A stretch of DNA of 64,000 bases from Sinonovacula constricta (taxonomy: Eukaryota > Mollusca > Bivalvia > Cardiida > Solecurtidae). The position numbers were made by a program, and so were the translations under genes. Every line of letters begins with the position of its first letter. The stretch's first letter is position 1. Positions 24,064 through 35,975 of this stretch are shown here, piece after piece. Under the pieces are notes generated by a model. It was not told where the DNA came from and ran no database searches. It saw only the letters and a program-made list of their open reading frames with translations. The stretch spans positions 13,172,699 through 13,236,698 of the forward strand of contig CM017569.1 of assembly GCA_007844125.1 (NCBI GenBank). Reading direction: 5' to 3'.

Positions 24064-25495
24064 ATCTATTGACTATAACCATAACCACAAATGAAATTAA
24101 CAAATGAACAGTAACTTAACAATTACTGAATAAGAAAAGAAAGAAAGTACAAACAGATATCTGAAGAGAAAAAACAACAAATAAATGTAAGTGAATTATA
24201 GTATCTAATTTATAAGAAATCTGCCAATAACTCATGATTCAACCTTATTTTGCTTAAAGCTATTATCTAAATTAAATCACCATGATTAACAGCCAGACAG
24301 CTCTATAAAGTAATTCCAGCAGAAAAGTCAATACAAAATCCTGTAAATTGGATTTATCGACCTGGTTGTTGGGTTTAACACCTCACTAGCAACTTTTCAG
24401 CCAGGAAGAAAACTGTTCACGTCTAACAGATTACCAGGCTGCCTTCACTGTGATAGCCTAAGATAATGGCACTATTGCTTATATTATTCCAAACCTGATG
24501 GCATCTAGAACTGACTCAAACCTTAAACCACTAAATGTTGATATCGATGATGAGTAATGGCTGAAATAAAAAATGAAGGAGTTATAACTGTTCCTACTGA
24601 TTAAAATAATTGTTCTGCAACTTGGGTGCTGATATGTTGAAAATATTGGTAATATTTACTGAAAAGGCCAAGTCTAGAAATTGGCTACAACTGTGCTGCA
24701 ATTAAACAAAAACAAGCAAAACAAACAGCTCTGGTTGTGATAAGAACAATACCATTCTTGGGTGGGGAAGTAGTTTCCAAAGAGGACTGATCTCAGATAG
24801 ATATCAATTTAACATGTGACTCACAGGACCCTGGCAGCAGTATCTGCTGTGACCCTTAAACTGCATCTTTTATTAACAATCTACAACTAGTTCTAAATTC
24901 ATTTAGTAACATCTGCATGCAATGGTAACCAAATTGATAAAGACAGCAGCAAACAGTGCATCCCCTCATCAGACAACACCCAGTGACAGTTGGCTTAGAG
25001 GTATGCTATTTGCCTGGGCAAGCTAGACTAATCCATGTTAGCAGGTATGGAGTTAACAGTCTTAGCCAGACATATTTGGGGAGTTTAAATCTCAACTGAC
25101 GTCACTTGCCTCTCTCAAAATGTTTTTCTCCACTTTTTTTTTCTCTCTCAAAACTGAGGAAAAATCAATTTATCTGACAGTGGCATTATAGCAGGCTGTA
25201 AATACAATTTTCTGAAGAATAGCAGCCAGAAATGGTCTCACCCAACTGCGCAGCAAACAATAAACAAGCTAATAGAATATCAGAATACATTTATCACTAA
25301 CCAAGCTTTTCTGAAGAGAAGATAAAATACTATCAAACGAAGTTACAGTAGGAATGAACATCTCCATCTTGTCTTGTGACATTTAAAAAAAAGCTAACCC
25401 TGCTAACTCATAAACATTCTTTAAACATGTTTAATTTCATGATGGCATAAATGTAAAATGATCATATTCAAAGTAAGTTTATAGTTTAGATCCTG
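24064..25495. other. AT-rich spacer
   Basis: Decayed foldback fragment near 24950-25010 (AGCAGCAAACAGTGCATCCC). Otherwise nothing identified. Confidence 0.45.
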
Positions 25496-25950
25496 TGTGA
25501 CCAGCCTTGTGTGACCAGTCAAGTGTGATCAGCCATGTGTGACCAGTCATGTGTGACCAGCCAAGTGTGACCAGCCATGTGTGACCAGTCAAGTGTGACC
25601 AGCCATATGTGACCAGCCATGTGTGACCAGCCAAGTGTGACCAGCCATGTGTGACCAGCCAAGTGTGACCAGCCAAGTGTGATCAGCCATGTGTGACCAG
25701 CCATGTGTGACCAGTCAAGTGTGACCAGCCAAGTGCGACCAGCCAAGTGCGACCAGCCATGTGTGACCAGCCATGTGTGACCAGCCATGTGTGACCAGCC
25801 AAGTGTGACCAGCCAAGTGTGACCAGCCATGTGTGCCCAGCCATGTGGACCAGCCATGTGTGACCAGCCAAGTGTGACCAGCCATGTGTGACCAGCCATG
25901 TGTGACCAGTCAAGTGTGACCAGCCATGTGTGACCAGCCATGTGTTACCA
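25496..25950. repeat. 14-bp minisatellite, about 32 units
   Basis: Unit GTGTGACCAGCCAT or GTGTGACCAGCCAA, with T/A alternation in the last base and AGTC variants. The minus-strand frames encoding 14-residue cycles of HTWLVT are artefacts of a stop-free unit. Confidence 0.95.
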
Positions 25951-27529
25951 GCTATTTTACTATCATCTGCTGAACATTGCTACAGTTATTATGCCAATCC
26001 CTAATGAAACTCACAGATACTTGTGCAATGTCAGCCTGGCACTTGACTTGGGAAGATGAGTCTGACTGACTAGGATGTAAATAACAGTTAACTCCAGATC
26101 TGGACAGACACTGACTGTAACTGGATACTTAACCTTCATAACTACAACTTCCTTCTTGGTTGGCCTGAGTGAAAGCAGTAGACTGTGAGAAAATGATTTG
26201 TTAATAGTTACCATTTTGAGTAATATGGTAAAACAAATAACTACATTCAGAGCCTGATCAGAAGTTTCCAGGGAGAATAAATACACTGTCTGGGACACAT
26301 TCTTTTTAAAAATGTTAATGTTAAATAATATCACACATAGATTTACTCTATTGCAGATCACAATGTTTAAAATCATTCTATCAAGTCGTTACGATCATGA
26401 ACCATAATATTTTCCAGATAAATTGTGTACAAAACACCTTCATATATCAGGAGATAGACATGACAAACACAATAAATGATGTTCATATAATCAATGTTTG
26501 AACCAATAAAGAGTGGAAAAACTATTCACATATTGCCAGATAGAAGCTTACACAACATTAACATGCAGCACAGGTACATTAGGCTACCTGGAATTTTAAA
26601 GACCCTATAAACAGCAGGTGATTAGTGCAGACAGGTTCATCGTTAGACATATATCTTTTTTCTAGCTCAGTTAAAATCTAACAAATGGGGAACTGTTCTT
26701 GAAAAACATTACCATCAGTTCAAGCTTGTCTAGAATGTTTCGATGTACGCTTGCTTGCACATGTTTGAGAGATCAATACAAGATTACTGCTCAGAGAATG
26801 TAAATAAAGCAGTTGAACATTCCTTTTGATTTTTCTTCTGGTATCAACGTTATGTTCATTTGGAATAGGGAGACAGCAATCAGAAAATTATTGATCATTG
26901 ATTTAATTATTTTAAGATAACAAAGAATGAAGTATATTTTTAATTATTTATAATGTACTACCCCTTTGTTAGTGGATACATGAATAACTAATGAGGTAAT
27001 ACTTTAGGTTTTTAATGTGTGTTTTTTTTGGATAGTACATGTTATATCATGAATGCTTTTGATCCAGAATACTTTTTCCTCACTGTTTTTGATACAACAT
27101 TTCTGCAATACTAAGGTAACTAGATTGTTCAGGAAAAGCTGGACAATTAAATGTTCTGAGTACAAAACTGTGGGCTAACCAAACCATTAGCCACTAATTA
27201 ACCTACAACCAGCCATGGAGCCTTCCCTAACAGAATTAAACACAAACAAATACACGCCCAATGGGATTTTAAGCCACTTAAGAGACAAAAATAGGAACAA
27301 CCACTCCTCAAAATGAAAATACAGGTGGAGAACATTACAAACATATACCAACCTTTTCACTTACAAACTGCTGCTATATACAAACAAGTAAGGAAAAAAA
27401 CTAACCTAGACTAATCATCAGGCTAAGATGTGAAACCTTCAACATTAAATTGAAGACAGTTTACTTTATCAAGACAACAACTGGGATGTTAACAAGCCCA
27501 ATACAAGCTCTTGCATTTATGCTGAAGGT
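25951..27529. other. AT-rich spacer
   Basis: A possible mini-exon on the minus strand near 26130-26160 (acceptor TTTCACTCAG, reading PTKKEVVVMK to a GTTAAG donor) is too short to support. Nothing else identified. Confidence 0.35.
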
Positions 27530-27965
27530 TGCATTGTCAGTTTGAGGGTTAACAAAGGGTCTGTCAGATGCCTAATGGACCAATGACTATTATAGGGTTT
27601 TCCAGCTGAATATATTTTCAATAAAAGTATTACTAAGGTCTTTCAGCTGGCTAGTGGACCAATAAGAGCAATACCTAGGTCTCCGAAAGGGATGTTTGTT
27701 AGATGGTAGTATAACCAAGGTCTACATGCTAGCTATAACAATACCAAGCTCTTACTGCTTGATTTTTGTTAACTGATTGTATAACCAAGGTCTTCACGTG
27801 GCTAGGTGACCAATATGGACAATACCTAGGTCTTCTAGCTGCCTATTGATTGGACAATTTATATTATTACCAATATTTTCCAGCTGGCTCTTGGATCATT
27901 GATGGTAAAAATGAAGTCTGTCAGCTCAGGTTCTGGGACCCCTGATGGTATATTCAAGGTATTGC
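27530..27965. repeat. Degenerate ~60-bp tandem repeat
   Basis: Blocks like ACCTAGGTCTTCCAGCTGGC and TAGTGGACCAAT recur six to seven times with heavy divergence, for example near 27580, 27640, 27690, 27790, 27835, 27890. Confidence 0.5.
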
Positions 27966-28127
27966 TTATATATTATATAAATATATTAGCATCTACAGTA
28001 ACATTGGAAAGATAAAAGTAAAAAAGAGCTGTTATAGTTATGGTCATTACAGTGATGTCCAGCAATTAAACCAAAAAATGGCAAAACCAACAAATGTAAC
28101 TGTAATGATAATTTTGTTTGGTGATAT

Positions 28128-28236
28128 TAGGGTAGCAATGATGATGCTGGTGATGATGATGCTGGTGATGATGATGATAGTGATGATGATGATAGTGATG
28201 ATGATAATGATGATGAGAATGATGGTGATGATGGAC
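28128..28236. repeat. GAT/ATG trinucleotide-rich tract
   Basis: A run of ATGATGATG with GTG, GCTG and ATAGTG interruptions. The poly-Met and poly-Ile frames are artefacts. Confidence 0.93.
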
Positions 28237-28371
28237 ACTCCAGCTATGCAGTGTATAAGTGTGCTGTTAATTATATGCTGCCAGTTCGACACAGAGTGAT
28301 GCTAGGTAAGAACAGACTGGCATGTTTACTCTTGGCCTGCTAAGCACTTATTGATTAGACTTGTGCAAACA

Positions 28372-28432
28372 GTGTAGATCCAGAACAGCTAGGTCCTGTG
28401 AGCTGCATGATCAGCATCTGTGTTTTGGCTAC
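28372..28432. repeat. Foldback-family dispersed repeat
   Basis: GCAAACAGTGTAGATCCAGA then CAGCTAGGTCCTGTGAGCTG and ATCAGCATCTGTGTTTTGGC. Confidence 0.55.
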
Positions 28433-28880
28433 ACAGTGTCTAGCATTATGACTAGGTACCATTTGATCCAAAGTTTGCTACATGTCCGATACTTAGTAAA
28501 AGTTATTAACAAACTGTACCACAATAAGGGTTTATCCCACATATTACCCTAAACATCTGTGGAGCTGGTCTGCACCCACATGTCTTATACGTGCTGTATC
28601 TTCAGTGAGATGATAAAACTTGACCACAAAACCTGGTAAAGTATTAATTAATTATTACTGCATGTCTAAATAACTTGACATCTTGCTTAGGAACTTGTCA
28701 GTAGGATGTTTAATTGAACTTTAATTGAAAATCTTACAGGAGCAGAACACTAACTTGAATCAACAATCTACTCTGACTGTCCCGGCCTTATGGACTTGAC
28801 CAAAGCACTATACATATTTGTTGAAAACATGTATAACAATCTTACAACTTCAAGCCTACCAAGACACAGCAATTGAAATC

Positions 28881-28958
28881 AGCAGTAAACAGTGCAGATC
28901 CTGATCTGACACCAAAGAGTTGGCTGATTTGGATCTTCGTCATTCCTTAAACTTGATC
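28881..28958. repeat. Foldback-family dispersed repeat
   Basis: GTAAACAGTGCAGATCCTGA then GTTGGCTGATTTGGATCTTC and AACTTGATCA. Both arms recognisable. Confidence 0.65.
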
Positions 28959-31180
28959 ACTTCATGCTACACAGGCTGAGGTAAACAAAATCTAGCTACC
29001 TGCCTCTGTTAATTTTTATACTGCCTAAATAGCTTAGGTGGTTATAATAATACTGAGACCATTATTCCTTTGGTAGGAACAATCTCAATCTACATTGTCA
29101 TAGGACTTGACTCCTGGAGTCATAGTCATCCTTGCTATTTTTGCTTACTTAAACATAGAAATTTCCTTAATTTTAATTCTTAAGCGTCAAGGGTTTTGGG
29201 ACTGAAACTTAAGAAACTTATATCTTAATAAAAAACATAGTTTTAAAGAAATTTTAAACTTTTCACCATTTAAGTCTTTATAAACCTCAACAGCAAGTGT
29301 AATCTTTTTTATCTCAATTAGAAGCATTCTGGTTTGTTAAATGAATCCATCAACTATCACAATTTTGCACAATAGACCATTTCTAGCATCACTGTACTGC
29401 AGTTCCAAGAAGAATGAACTGTCCTAGCTATAGGCACTGGCACATGGTGTAACAATTCTTGCTGGCAAATTCACCAGAGTGCAAAAGTAAATGTGTTATG
29501 GAAGACAATCATTTCCTGCAATGTTCCAGATTTCATGTACCCTGTCTGCAAAGTAGAGCTCAAACTCACCTAGAACATTGCCAGTAAATACTGTTACATA
29601 TAAGGCACTACATCTGATGGTGTTAATCTGCAAATGCTTAAATTGAAGCTGTAAATGTTGATTAAATTTCTTAGATTGGTATTGCATTTTGAAGAAGCAA
29701 TTGTACAAAACTGATTAAACTGAAATACAGACAACAGTTGCTTGAAAAGTTGAAAAAATAAAAATAAAATAAATGTGATGAAAAAATTCAAGAAACTTAC
29801 CCGTACAAGTCAGTGAAGAGATCATTGACCATTAATATACTTGTTAACATAATTCAACGGATTGTTTTCTTTCAGTCTAAAAGGGTTTTTATCAAAGAAA
29901 TGTTAGACCTTTCTAAGTGCAAGTTACCCAACCATGTTACTGGCATTGCATACATTATTAGTATGTGGTGTGTGCTGGGATGGGGGTTGTGTGAGTGCAG
30001 TAATCATACATTTAGAGAATTACTAGGAGCTGGTCATGTGTCTTTTCTAAGAGGCCAGTCATCTAAAAAAGTTTGCTTCTTCAGTGATTATTAATATTGC
30101 ATGGTGAAGTAGGTTCCTTGAGTCCAATTAAAGCAACTTGACACCGTTCTTGGTACTAATGATGAGATTCATGAGGCATAAAAATGGGGAAGAGTAAATT
30201 TGATTTCATCAAACCTTAGTGTGTGTTGGTAATAGAATGGCCATATTTTACTGAGTCTAATGAGTACTATGACAGGCAGGTTTTGGCTGAGAAGTGGAGG
30301 ATGTATCTATTTATATGCATCCTATTTAGTGAAGGTCTTGGCCAGGTCTGTAAGCTTGTGAACAATCAATGCAAGAACATTTTTTGTTATTTATTTTGTC
30401 CATATCCAGACCATGAAAACCTGCATTGATAAGTTGTGAGACTGGCTCAACATCACCCCTGCATAATAATTAAAATTCTAAATTCAATTGTCTAAAAGAT
30501 CAAGTATTCAAAGAGAACCAAATTAGGATCTGACAATATTAATAAGAGCTTTTATCTTGAAAGGAAAAATGGCCAAGTATTTTGATATTTTTCCATCAAC
30601 TGACCGATACAGACTATCCACTCAGTGTCTTTTCATCTCTTAACATGATTAGCTTAAGCTGAGCAGGAATAGGCAATAAATAGAAGTCAACTGAGAGCTT
30701 GATGGTCAAGATTTGCAATATTTGGTGCCGTGCCATTGGCAATAAGACTTCAGTTACCATTGTATGAAGTCTGCTGTTGATAGCAAACAACAAAGGTAAG
30801 AATTAACAAGGTATGTTAAAGCTTGTTGATAAAATGTGCAGCATTAGCTGTCATGCCATTAGAATTTGACTATGTTACGACTGCTTGAATCTGTTGTTGG
30901 TAGCAAACAACAACTGTAAAAACTAGTAAGGTATGTTAACAAATACAACAGGTTAAAAACTATACCATTCAGCTATTCATGAGGTGACTGACCTACTATA
31001 GGCAAGATTCTGCCTACCTTGTCAATAAGTGCAGCATCAGGCATCTATTACCACCTGCACCACACTAATAAATGCCTGCTAGTAACACTTAGCAAGCTTC
31101 ATGTGCTAAAATCCCATTCTAAATACTTTACTTATCAGCTAACACATTATGCATAGGTTTCAATACAATATAAACTTAGC
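28959..31180. other. AT-rich spacer
   Basis: Holds the two-copy repeat at 30715-30955. A minus-strand stretch at 29500-29600 reading GEFELYFADRVHEIWN after a possible acceptor is unsupported. Confidence 0.4.
30715..30955 (+). repeat. Two-copy ~120-bp direct repeat
   Basis: TTGGTAGCAAACAACAACTG at about 30897 matches TTGATAGCAAACAACAAAGG at 30776, each followed by AAGGTATGTTA and preceded by a TGCCATT...GACT block. Confidence 0.55.
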
Positions 31181-31260
31181 TGCACAGAGTGCAGATTCTG
31201 ATCCGACAGGTTACAGTGTTAGTTGACTCATTTGGGTCTGCAATATTTGCCAAGTTCTGA
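31181..31260. repeat. Foldback-family dispersed repeat
   Basis: CAGAGTGCAGATTCTGATCC then GTTGACTCATTTGGGTCTGC and AATATTTGCCAAG. Confidence 0.55.
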
Positions 31261-31384
31261 CTACAGGATTACAGGATACTTAGCAGGGTAAGGGTTAAGT
31301 GCATCTAAAACAATTCCCTTGCCAGTTATCCTATTAGCAGATGAAGTACCAATTGTCTGAATCTTCAGTAAAATGTCGGCTATA

Positions 31385-31540
31385 AATAGACAGAAAAACA
31401 GCAGACAAATGTCTGAGTAGAACCACCTGGTGCTTGGATGATCAGCTTGAAAACCTCCCCACATCTAACCAAATCAACTCAAACTCACATAGTGAGGAAT
31501 TCATTAAGGAGTAAATAGCTGGTGACTTTACCCACTCAAT
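31385..31540 (-). mobile_element. SINE-A-like fragment
   Basis: Plus strand: ACAAATGTCTGAGTAGAACC, ACCTGGTGCTTGGATGATCA, AAACCTCCCCACATC, matching the inverse SINE-A body with divergence. Confidence 0.5.
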
Positions 31541-31551
31541 GATAATTTTCA

Positions 31552-31731
31552 TATTTTTTTTTTATTGGTGCTTCTTTTCCTTAACCTAATCCTAACCTTT
31601 TTGTCACTGAGTCTGTTTTTACTTTTACTACAATAAACATCCTTATCTGTATGTTGTTTCTCCTCTTTTCCATTATTATGTAAAATGTTGAATGTTTCAC
31701 CATCTCCCACATCAGGAATACCCCACCTGTG
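31552..31731 (-). CDS. Unrecognised charged open frame, possible exon
   Basis: After a possible acceptor (AACACGAGCACAG) the minus strand reads WGIPDVGDGETFNILHNNGK and continues with a Lys/Arg-rich tail to a stop (TKKKI-like end). The phase is compatible with a phase-2 donor such as exon 11. Composition is charged and non-repetitive, unlike nearby minisatellites, but I recognise no domain and there is no second supporting exon. Could be a relic of a mobile element. Confidence 0.18.
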
Positions 31732-31789
31732 CTCGTGTTCAATATACAGTAAATTTCTTAACGTTAACATTGTAAATAGTTCTGACTAG

Positions 31790-32495
31790 TTCAGCCAAGT
31801 TCTATCTGCAGTCAAGTCCTGACGATCTCAGTCAAGTTCTATCTGCAGCCAAAGTCTGACTATCTCAGTGAAGTTCTATCTACAGCCAAGTTCTGACTAT
31901 CTACAGCCAATGTCTGAGTATCTGCAGCCAAGTTCTGACTATCTGCAGCTAAGTTCTGACTATCTGCAGTCAAGTTCTGACTATCTGCAGCCAAGTTCTG
32001 ACTATCTGCAGCCAAGTTCTGCCTATCTCAGCCAAGTTCTGACTATCTGCAGCCAAGTTCTGACTATCTGCAGCCAAGGTCTGACTATCTCAGCCAAGTT
32101 CTATCTGCAGCCAAATTATGACTATCTGCAGACAAGTTCTGACTATCTGCAGCCAAGTTCTGACTATCTGCAGCCAAGTTCTGACTATCTACAGCCAAGT
32201 TCTGACTATCTGCAGCCAAGTTCTGACTATCTGCAGACAAGTTCTGACTATTTGCAGACAAGTTCTGACTATCTGCAGCCAAGTTCAGAATATCTGCAAC
32301 CAAGTTCTGACTATCTGCAGCCAAGCTCTGACTATATGCAGCCAAGTTCTGACTATCTACAGCCAAGTTCTGACTATCTGCAGCCAAGTTCTGACTATCT
32401 GCAAGCCAAGTTCTGACTATCTGCAGCCAAGTTCTGACTATCTGCAGCCAAGTTCTGACTGTCTGCAGCCAAGTTCTGATTATCTGCAACAAACT
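31790..32495. repeat. 21-bp minisatellite, about 33 units
   Basis: Unit AGTTCTGACTATCTGCAGCC plus A. Since 21 is a multiple of 3 and the unit lacks stops in several frames, long open frames appear on both strands (182 and 147 codons plus, 135 codons minus), with a heptapeptide cycle YLQPSSD in one. No start context, splice sites or unique flanking coding sequence support a gene. Confidence 0.93.
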
Positions 32496-33094
32496 TTATT
32501 CTATCTGCAGTCATTGAGTATTGATTTCAGGTTTAAAGCATCCTGCCCAAGTGATGTGTGATCATCTTTCAACCATAAACAAAACTGCAGCCAGCCTAAG
32601 TGACAGATTTAAAGGCTTCCTACAAAACACTGGTAAAATTTATTTGTGGGCATTCACTTACATAAATTTGGTATCATAAAAATATTTTTAATGACAAATG
32701 ATAAATTATTTGATTATTTTTAAACATGCACAATTAAATTGCATTTGTAGATGGTTGATATGCATTCTTAAGTAATGTTATTCACAGGTATCAGTAAGAT
32801 CAGCATAAATGGATCCCTTTAAATCATGCTGCCTTTGTTAGCAACTAAATTACAGACTCCAAAGAAACTTTTTTTTGTTTTCTGTTTGTTTGTTTTTTTT
32901 TGTAACATGGTATTGACACAATTAGGGTCATATTGGAAAAGTCAAAGTAATTATTGGTGGAGGAAGGCTTGAGTATGGGTGGAAGCACCTGCGCGCAGCA
33001 AGTTAGCTGAAAACTCCCTAAAAGGAAGTTCTTGACTGTGGGGCTTAAGAGTTGTTGGCAACTTGAACCGCTAAGTGACCACCACCCCTTTTGA
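32496..33094. other. Spacer between two satellites
   Basis: AT-rich, with a degenerate SINE-A-like piece at about 32955-33065 (TGGTGGAGGAAGGCTTGAGT). No coding. Confidence 0.4.
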
Positions 33095-33183
33095 AGTAAA
33101 TAGTCTAGATCCTAACCAGAAAGCTCGCAAGCTGAATCAGGTGTTGGTTGATCTGGATCTATTCTATCTGTCTAGAACTGATA
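33095..33183. repeat. Foldback-family dispersed repeat
   Basis: AGTAAATAGTCTAGATCCTA then GTTGATCTGGATCTATTCTA. Lies about 130 bases before the start of the 37-bp array. Confidence 0.6.
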
Positions 33184-33317
33184 AATGTATGCTTCACTGG
33201 TCAAGAGTATTTTACATGCTGGAAGCAGTTTCACTCAATAACCATAAAACATACCCAACCCTGTGTTTGTTTTCAGCGTGTCAGGGGTTAACTCAGCCTG
33301 CTAAGCAATTGATCAGG

Positions 33318-35105
33318 CTAAGTCTAATAGTATGACTAAGTTGGGCTAAGTCAATATTATAGAACTGCTAGGATCTGTCTGGCTAAGTCAATATTATAGA
33401 ACTGCTAGGATCTGTCTGGCTAAGTCAATATTATAGAACTGCAAGGATCTGTCTGGCTAAGTCAATATTATAGAACTGCTAGGATCTGTCTGGCTAAGTC
33501 AATATTATAGAACTGCTAGGATCTGTCTGGCTAAGTCAATATTATAGAACTGCTAGGATCTGTCTCGTTCAGTCAAAAAGTATGGAACACATAGGATCTG
33601 TCTGGCTAAGTCAATATTATAGAACTGCTAGGATCTGTCTGGCTAAGTCAATATTATAGAACTGCTAGGATCTGTCTCGTTCAGTCAAAAAGTATGGAAC
33701 ACATAGGATCTGTCTGGCTAAGTCAATATTATAGAACTGCTAGGATCTGTCTGGCTAAGTCAATATAATAGAACTGCTAGGATCTGTCTGGCTAAGTCAA
33801 TATTATAGAACTGCTAGGATCTGTCTGGCTAAGTCAATATTATAGAACTGCTAGGATCTGTCTGGCTAAGTCAATATTATAGAACTGCTAGGATCTGTCT
33901 GGCTAAGTCAATATTATAGAACTGCTAGGATCTGTCTCGTTCAGTCAAAAAGTATGGAACTGCAAGGATCTGTCTGGCTAAGTCAATATTTTTTAGAACT
34001 GCTAGGATCTGTCTGGCTAAGTCAAAAAGTATGGAACTACTAGGATCTGTCTGGCTAAGTCAAATAGTATGGAACTACTAGGATCTGTTTGGCTAAGTCA
34101 AATAGTTCAGAACTGCTAAGATCTGTCTGGATAGGTCAAACAGTATGGAACTACTAGGATCTGTCTGGCTAAGTCAAATAGTATAGAACTGCTAGGATCT
34201 GTCTGGCTAAGTCAATATTATAGAACTGCTAGGATCTGTCTCGTTCAGTCAAAAAGTATGGAACTACTAGGATCTGTCTGGCTAAGTCAAATAGTTCAGA
34301 ACTGCTAAGATCTGTCTGGCTAGGTCAAACAGTATGGAACTACTAGGATCTGTCTGGCTAAGTCAAATAGTATGGAACTACTAGGATCTGTCTGGCTAAG
34401 TCAAATAGTATGGAACTGCTAGGATCTGTCTCGTTCAGTCAAAAAGTATGGAACTGCAAGGATCTGTCTGGCTAAGTCAATATTATAGAACTGCTAGGAT
34501 CTGTCTGGCTAAGTCAAAAAGTATGGAACTGCAAGGATCTGTCTGGCTAAGTCAATATTATAGAACTGCTAGGATCTGTCTGGCTAAGTCAAAAAGTATG
34601 GAACTACTAGGATCTGTCTGGCTAAGTCAAATAGTATGGAACTACTAGGATCTGTCTGGCTAAGTCAAATAGTATGGAACTACTAGGATCTGTCTGGCTA
34701 AGTCAATATTATAGAACTGCTAGGATCTGTCTGGCTAAGTCAAAAAGTATGGAACTACTAGGATCTGTCTGGCTAAGTCAAATAGTATGGAACTACTAGG
34801 ATCTCTCTGGCTAAGTCAAATAGTATGGAACTACTAGGATCTGTCTGGCTAAGTCAAATAGTATGGAACTACTAGGATCTGTCTGGATGGTCAAAAAGTA
34901 TGGAACTACTAGGATCTGTCTGGCTAAGTCAATATTATAGAACTGCTAGGATCTGTCTGGCTAAGTCAAATAGTATGGAACTACTAGGATCTGTCTGGCT
35001 AAGTCAAAAAGTATGGAACTACTAGGATCTGTCTGGCTAAGTCAAATAGTTCAGAACTGCTAAGATCTGTCTGGCTAGGTCAAACAGTATAGAACTGCTA
35101 GGATC
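33318..35105. repeat. 37-38-bp satellite, about 47 units
   Basis: Two main monomers alternate: GGCTAAGTCAATATTATAGA + ACTGCTAGGATCTGTCT (37 bp) and a 38-bp form with CAAATAGTATGGAACTACTA. A third variant, CTCGTTCAGTCAAAAAGTAT, recurs at irregular intervals. Multi-unit blocks are repeated (for example starts at 33564 and 33676). Confidence 0.95.
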
Positions 35106-35289
35106 CAGCGTAAGTAATATCTCCATTATTTGCTACAGACACATGTTCAATTTCCTTTTCATATACTTGTCACCAGAAACAAACAAAAAACAAAAAAACA
35201 AAAAACAAACACACAAGAAACATTGATACGTGATGAAAACAGGTTTTCATTTTACATTTAGATTGACTATTCTGTGTATGTTCATGAAA

Positions 35290-35975
35290 TCCCTTCATTA
35301 GTTACAGAGTTATGCTCCAGAATCTATAAATTAGCACAAATTTTGTACTTTGAACTCTTAAATGTGACCTTGACAGTTGAGGTAGGACCATGGTTCTTGG
35401 ATGCAAAACTCTGTTTCATTGAGGGGAACATTCTCTTATGCATCTAAACTAAAGTATCTGTTTTAAGTACTGAACTAAACTCCGGTAGTTACATAACATT
35501 TTGGCATTTTTTGATACTTTATACCCTAGGTGTGACCTCGACCTTTGAGGTAGGGCCATGGTTCTTAGACAGGACACTCCGTCATATTAAATGAACACTT
35601 GTGCGAAGATATGTTAAGTTTCAAAGCTCTTTCATAATTGATTACTGAGAAAAAGACAACTGAAACAAATGACTTAATGAAAATGATAAGTAAAAAAGGT
35701 CATAACTATGACAAAATGCAGCCAAGAGTTATGAAACTGAGAAAAAAGTCAACTATGACATAAAAATTAATGAAAATTCTAAGTGAAAAAGGGGCATAAC
35801 TTTGGCAAAACAGAGACAGGGGTTAGGAAACATGTCCTGATAATTGCTACTCAGATGTCCGGCCAATATGTCAAGTTTCAAAGCTCTACTTTGAACGGTT
35901 AATGAGAAAAAGACAACTTTGACGCTTAATGAACTTAATGAAATGTTGTCGACCACCTGCCCGCCAAATGACATA
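35290..35975. repeat. Dispersed repeat with internal tandem units
   Basis: Two blocks of TGTGACCTTGAC + GAGGTAGGACCATGGTTCTT (35366 and 35528), then units with AAAAAGACAACT, AAAAGGGGCATAACTTTGGC and GTTATGAAACTGAGA. A related fragment is at 7995-8050 (AAAAAGGGGCATAACTCTGA). Probably an old transposable element; no coding. Confidence 0.55.

Noticed and set aside
25479..25941. Trp/His-rich repeat protein on the minus strand
   Set aside because: Product of a stop-free 14-bp minisatellite.
31868..32561. Heptad-repeat protein (YLQPSSD)
   Set aside because: 21-bp minisatellite open in several frames on both strands; kept only as a low-interest observation.
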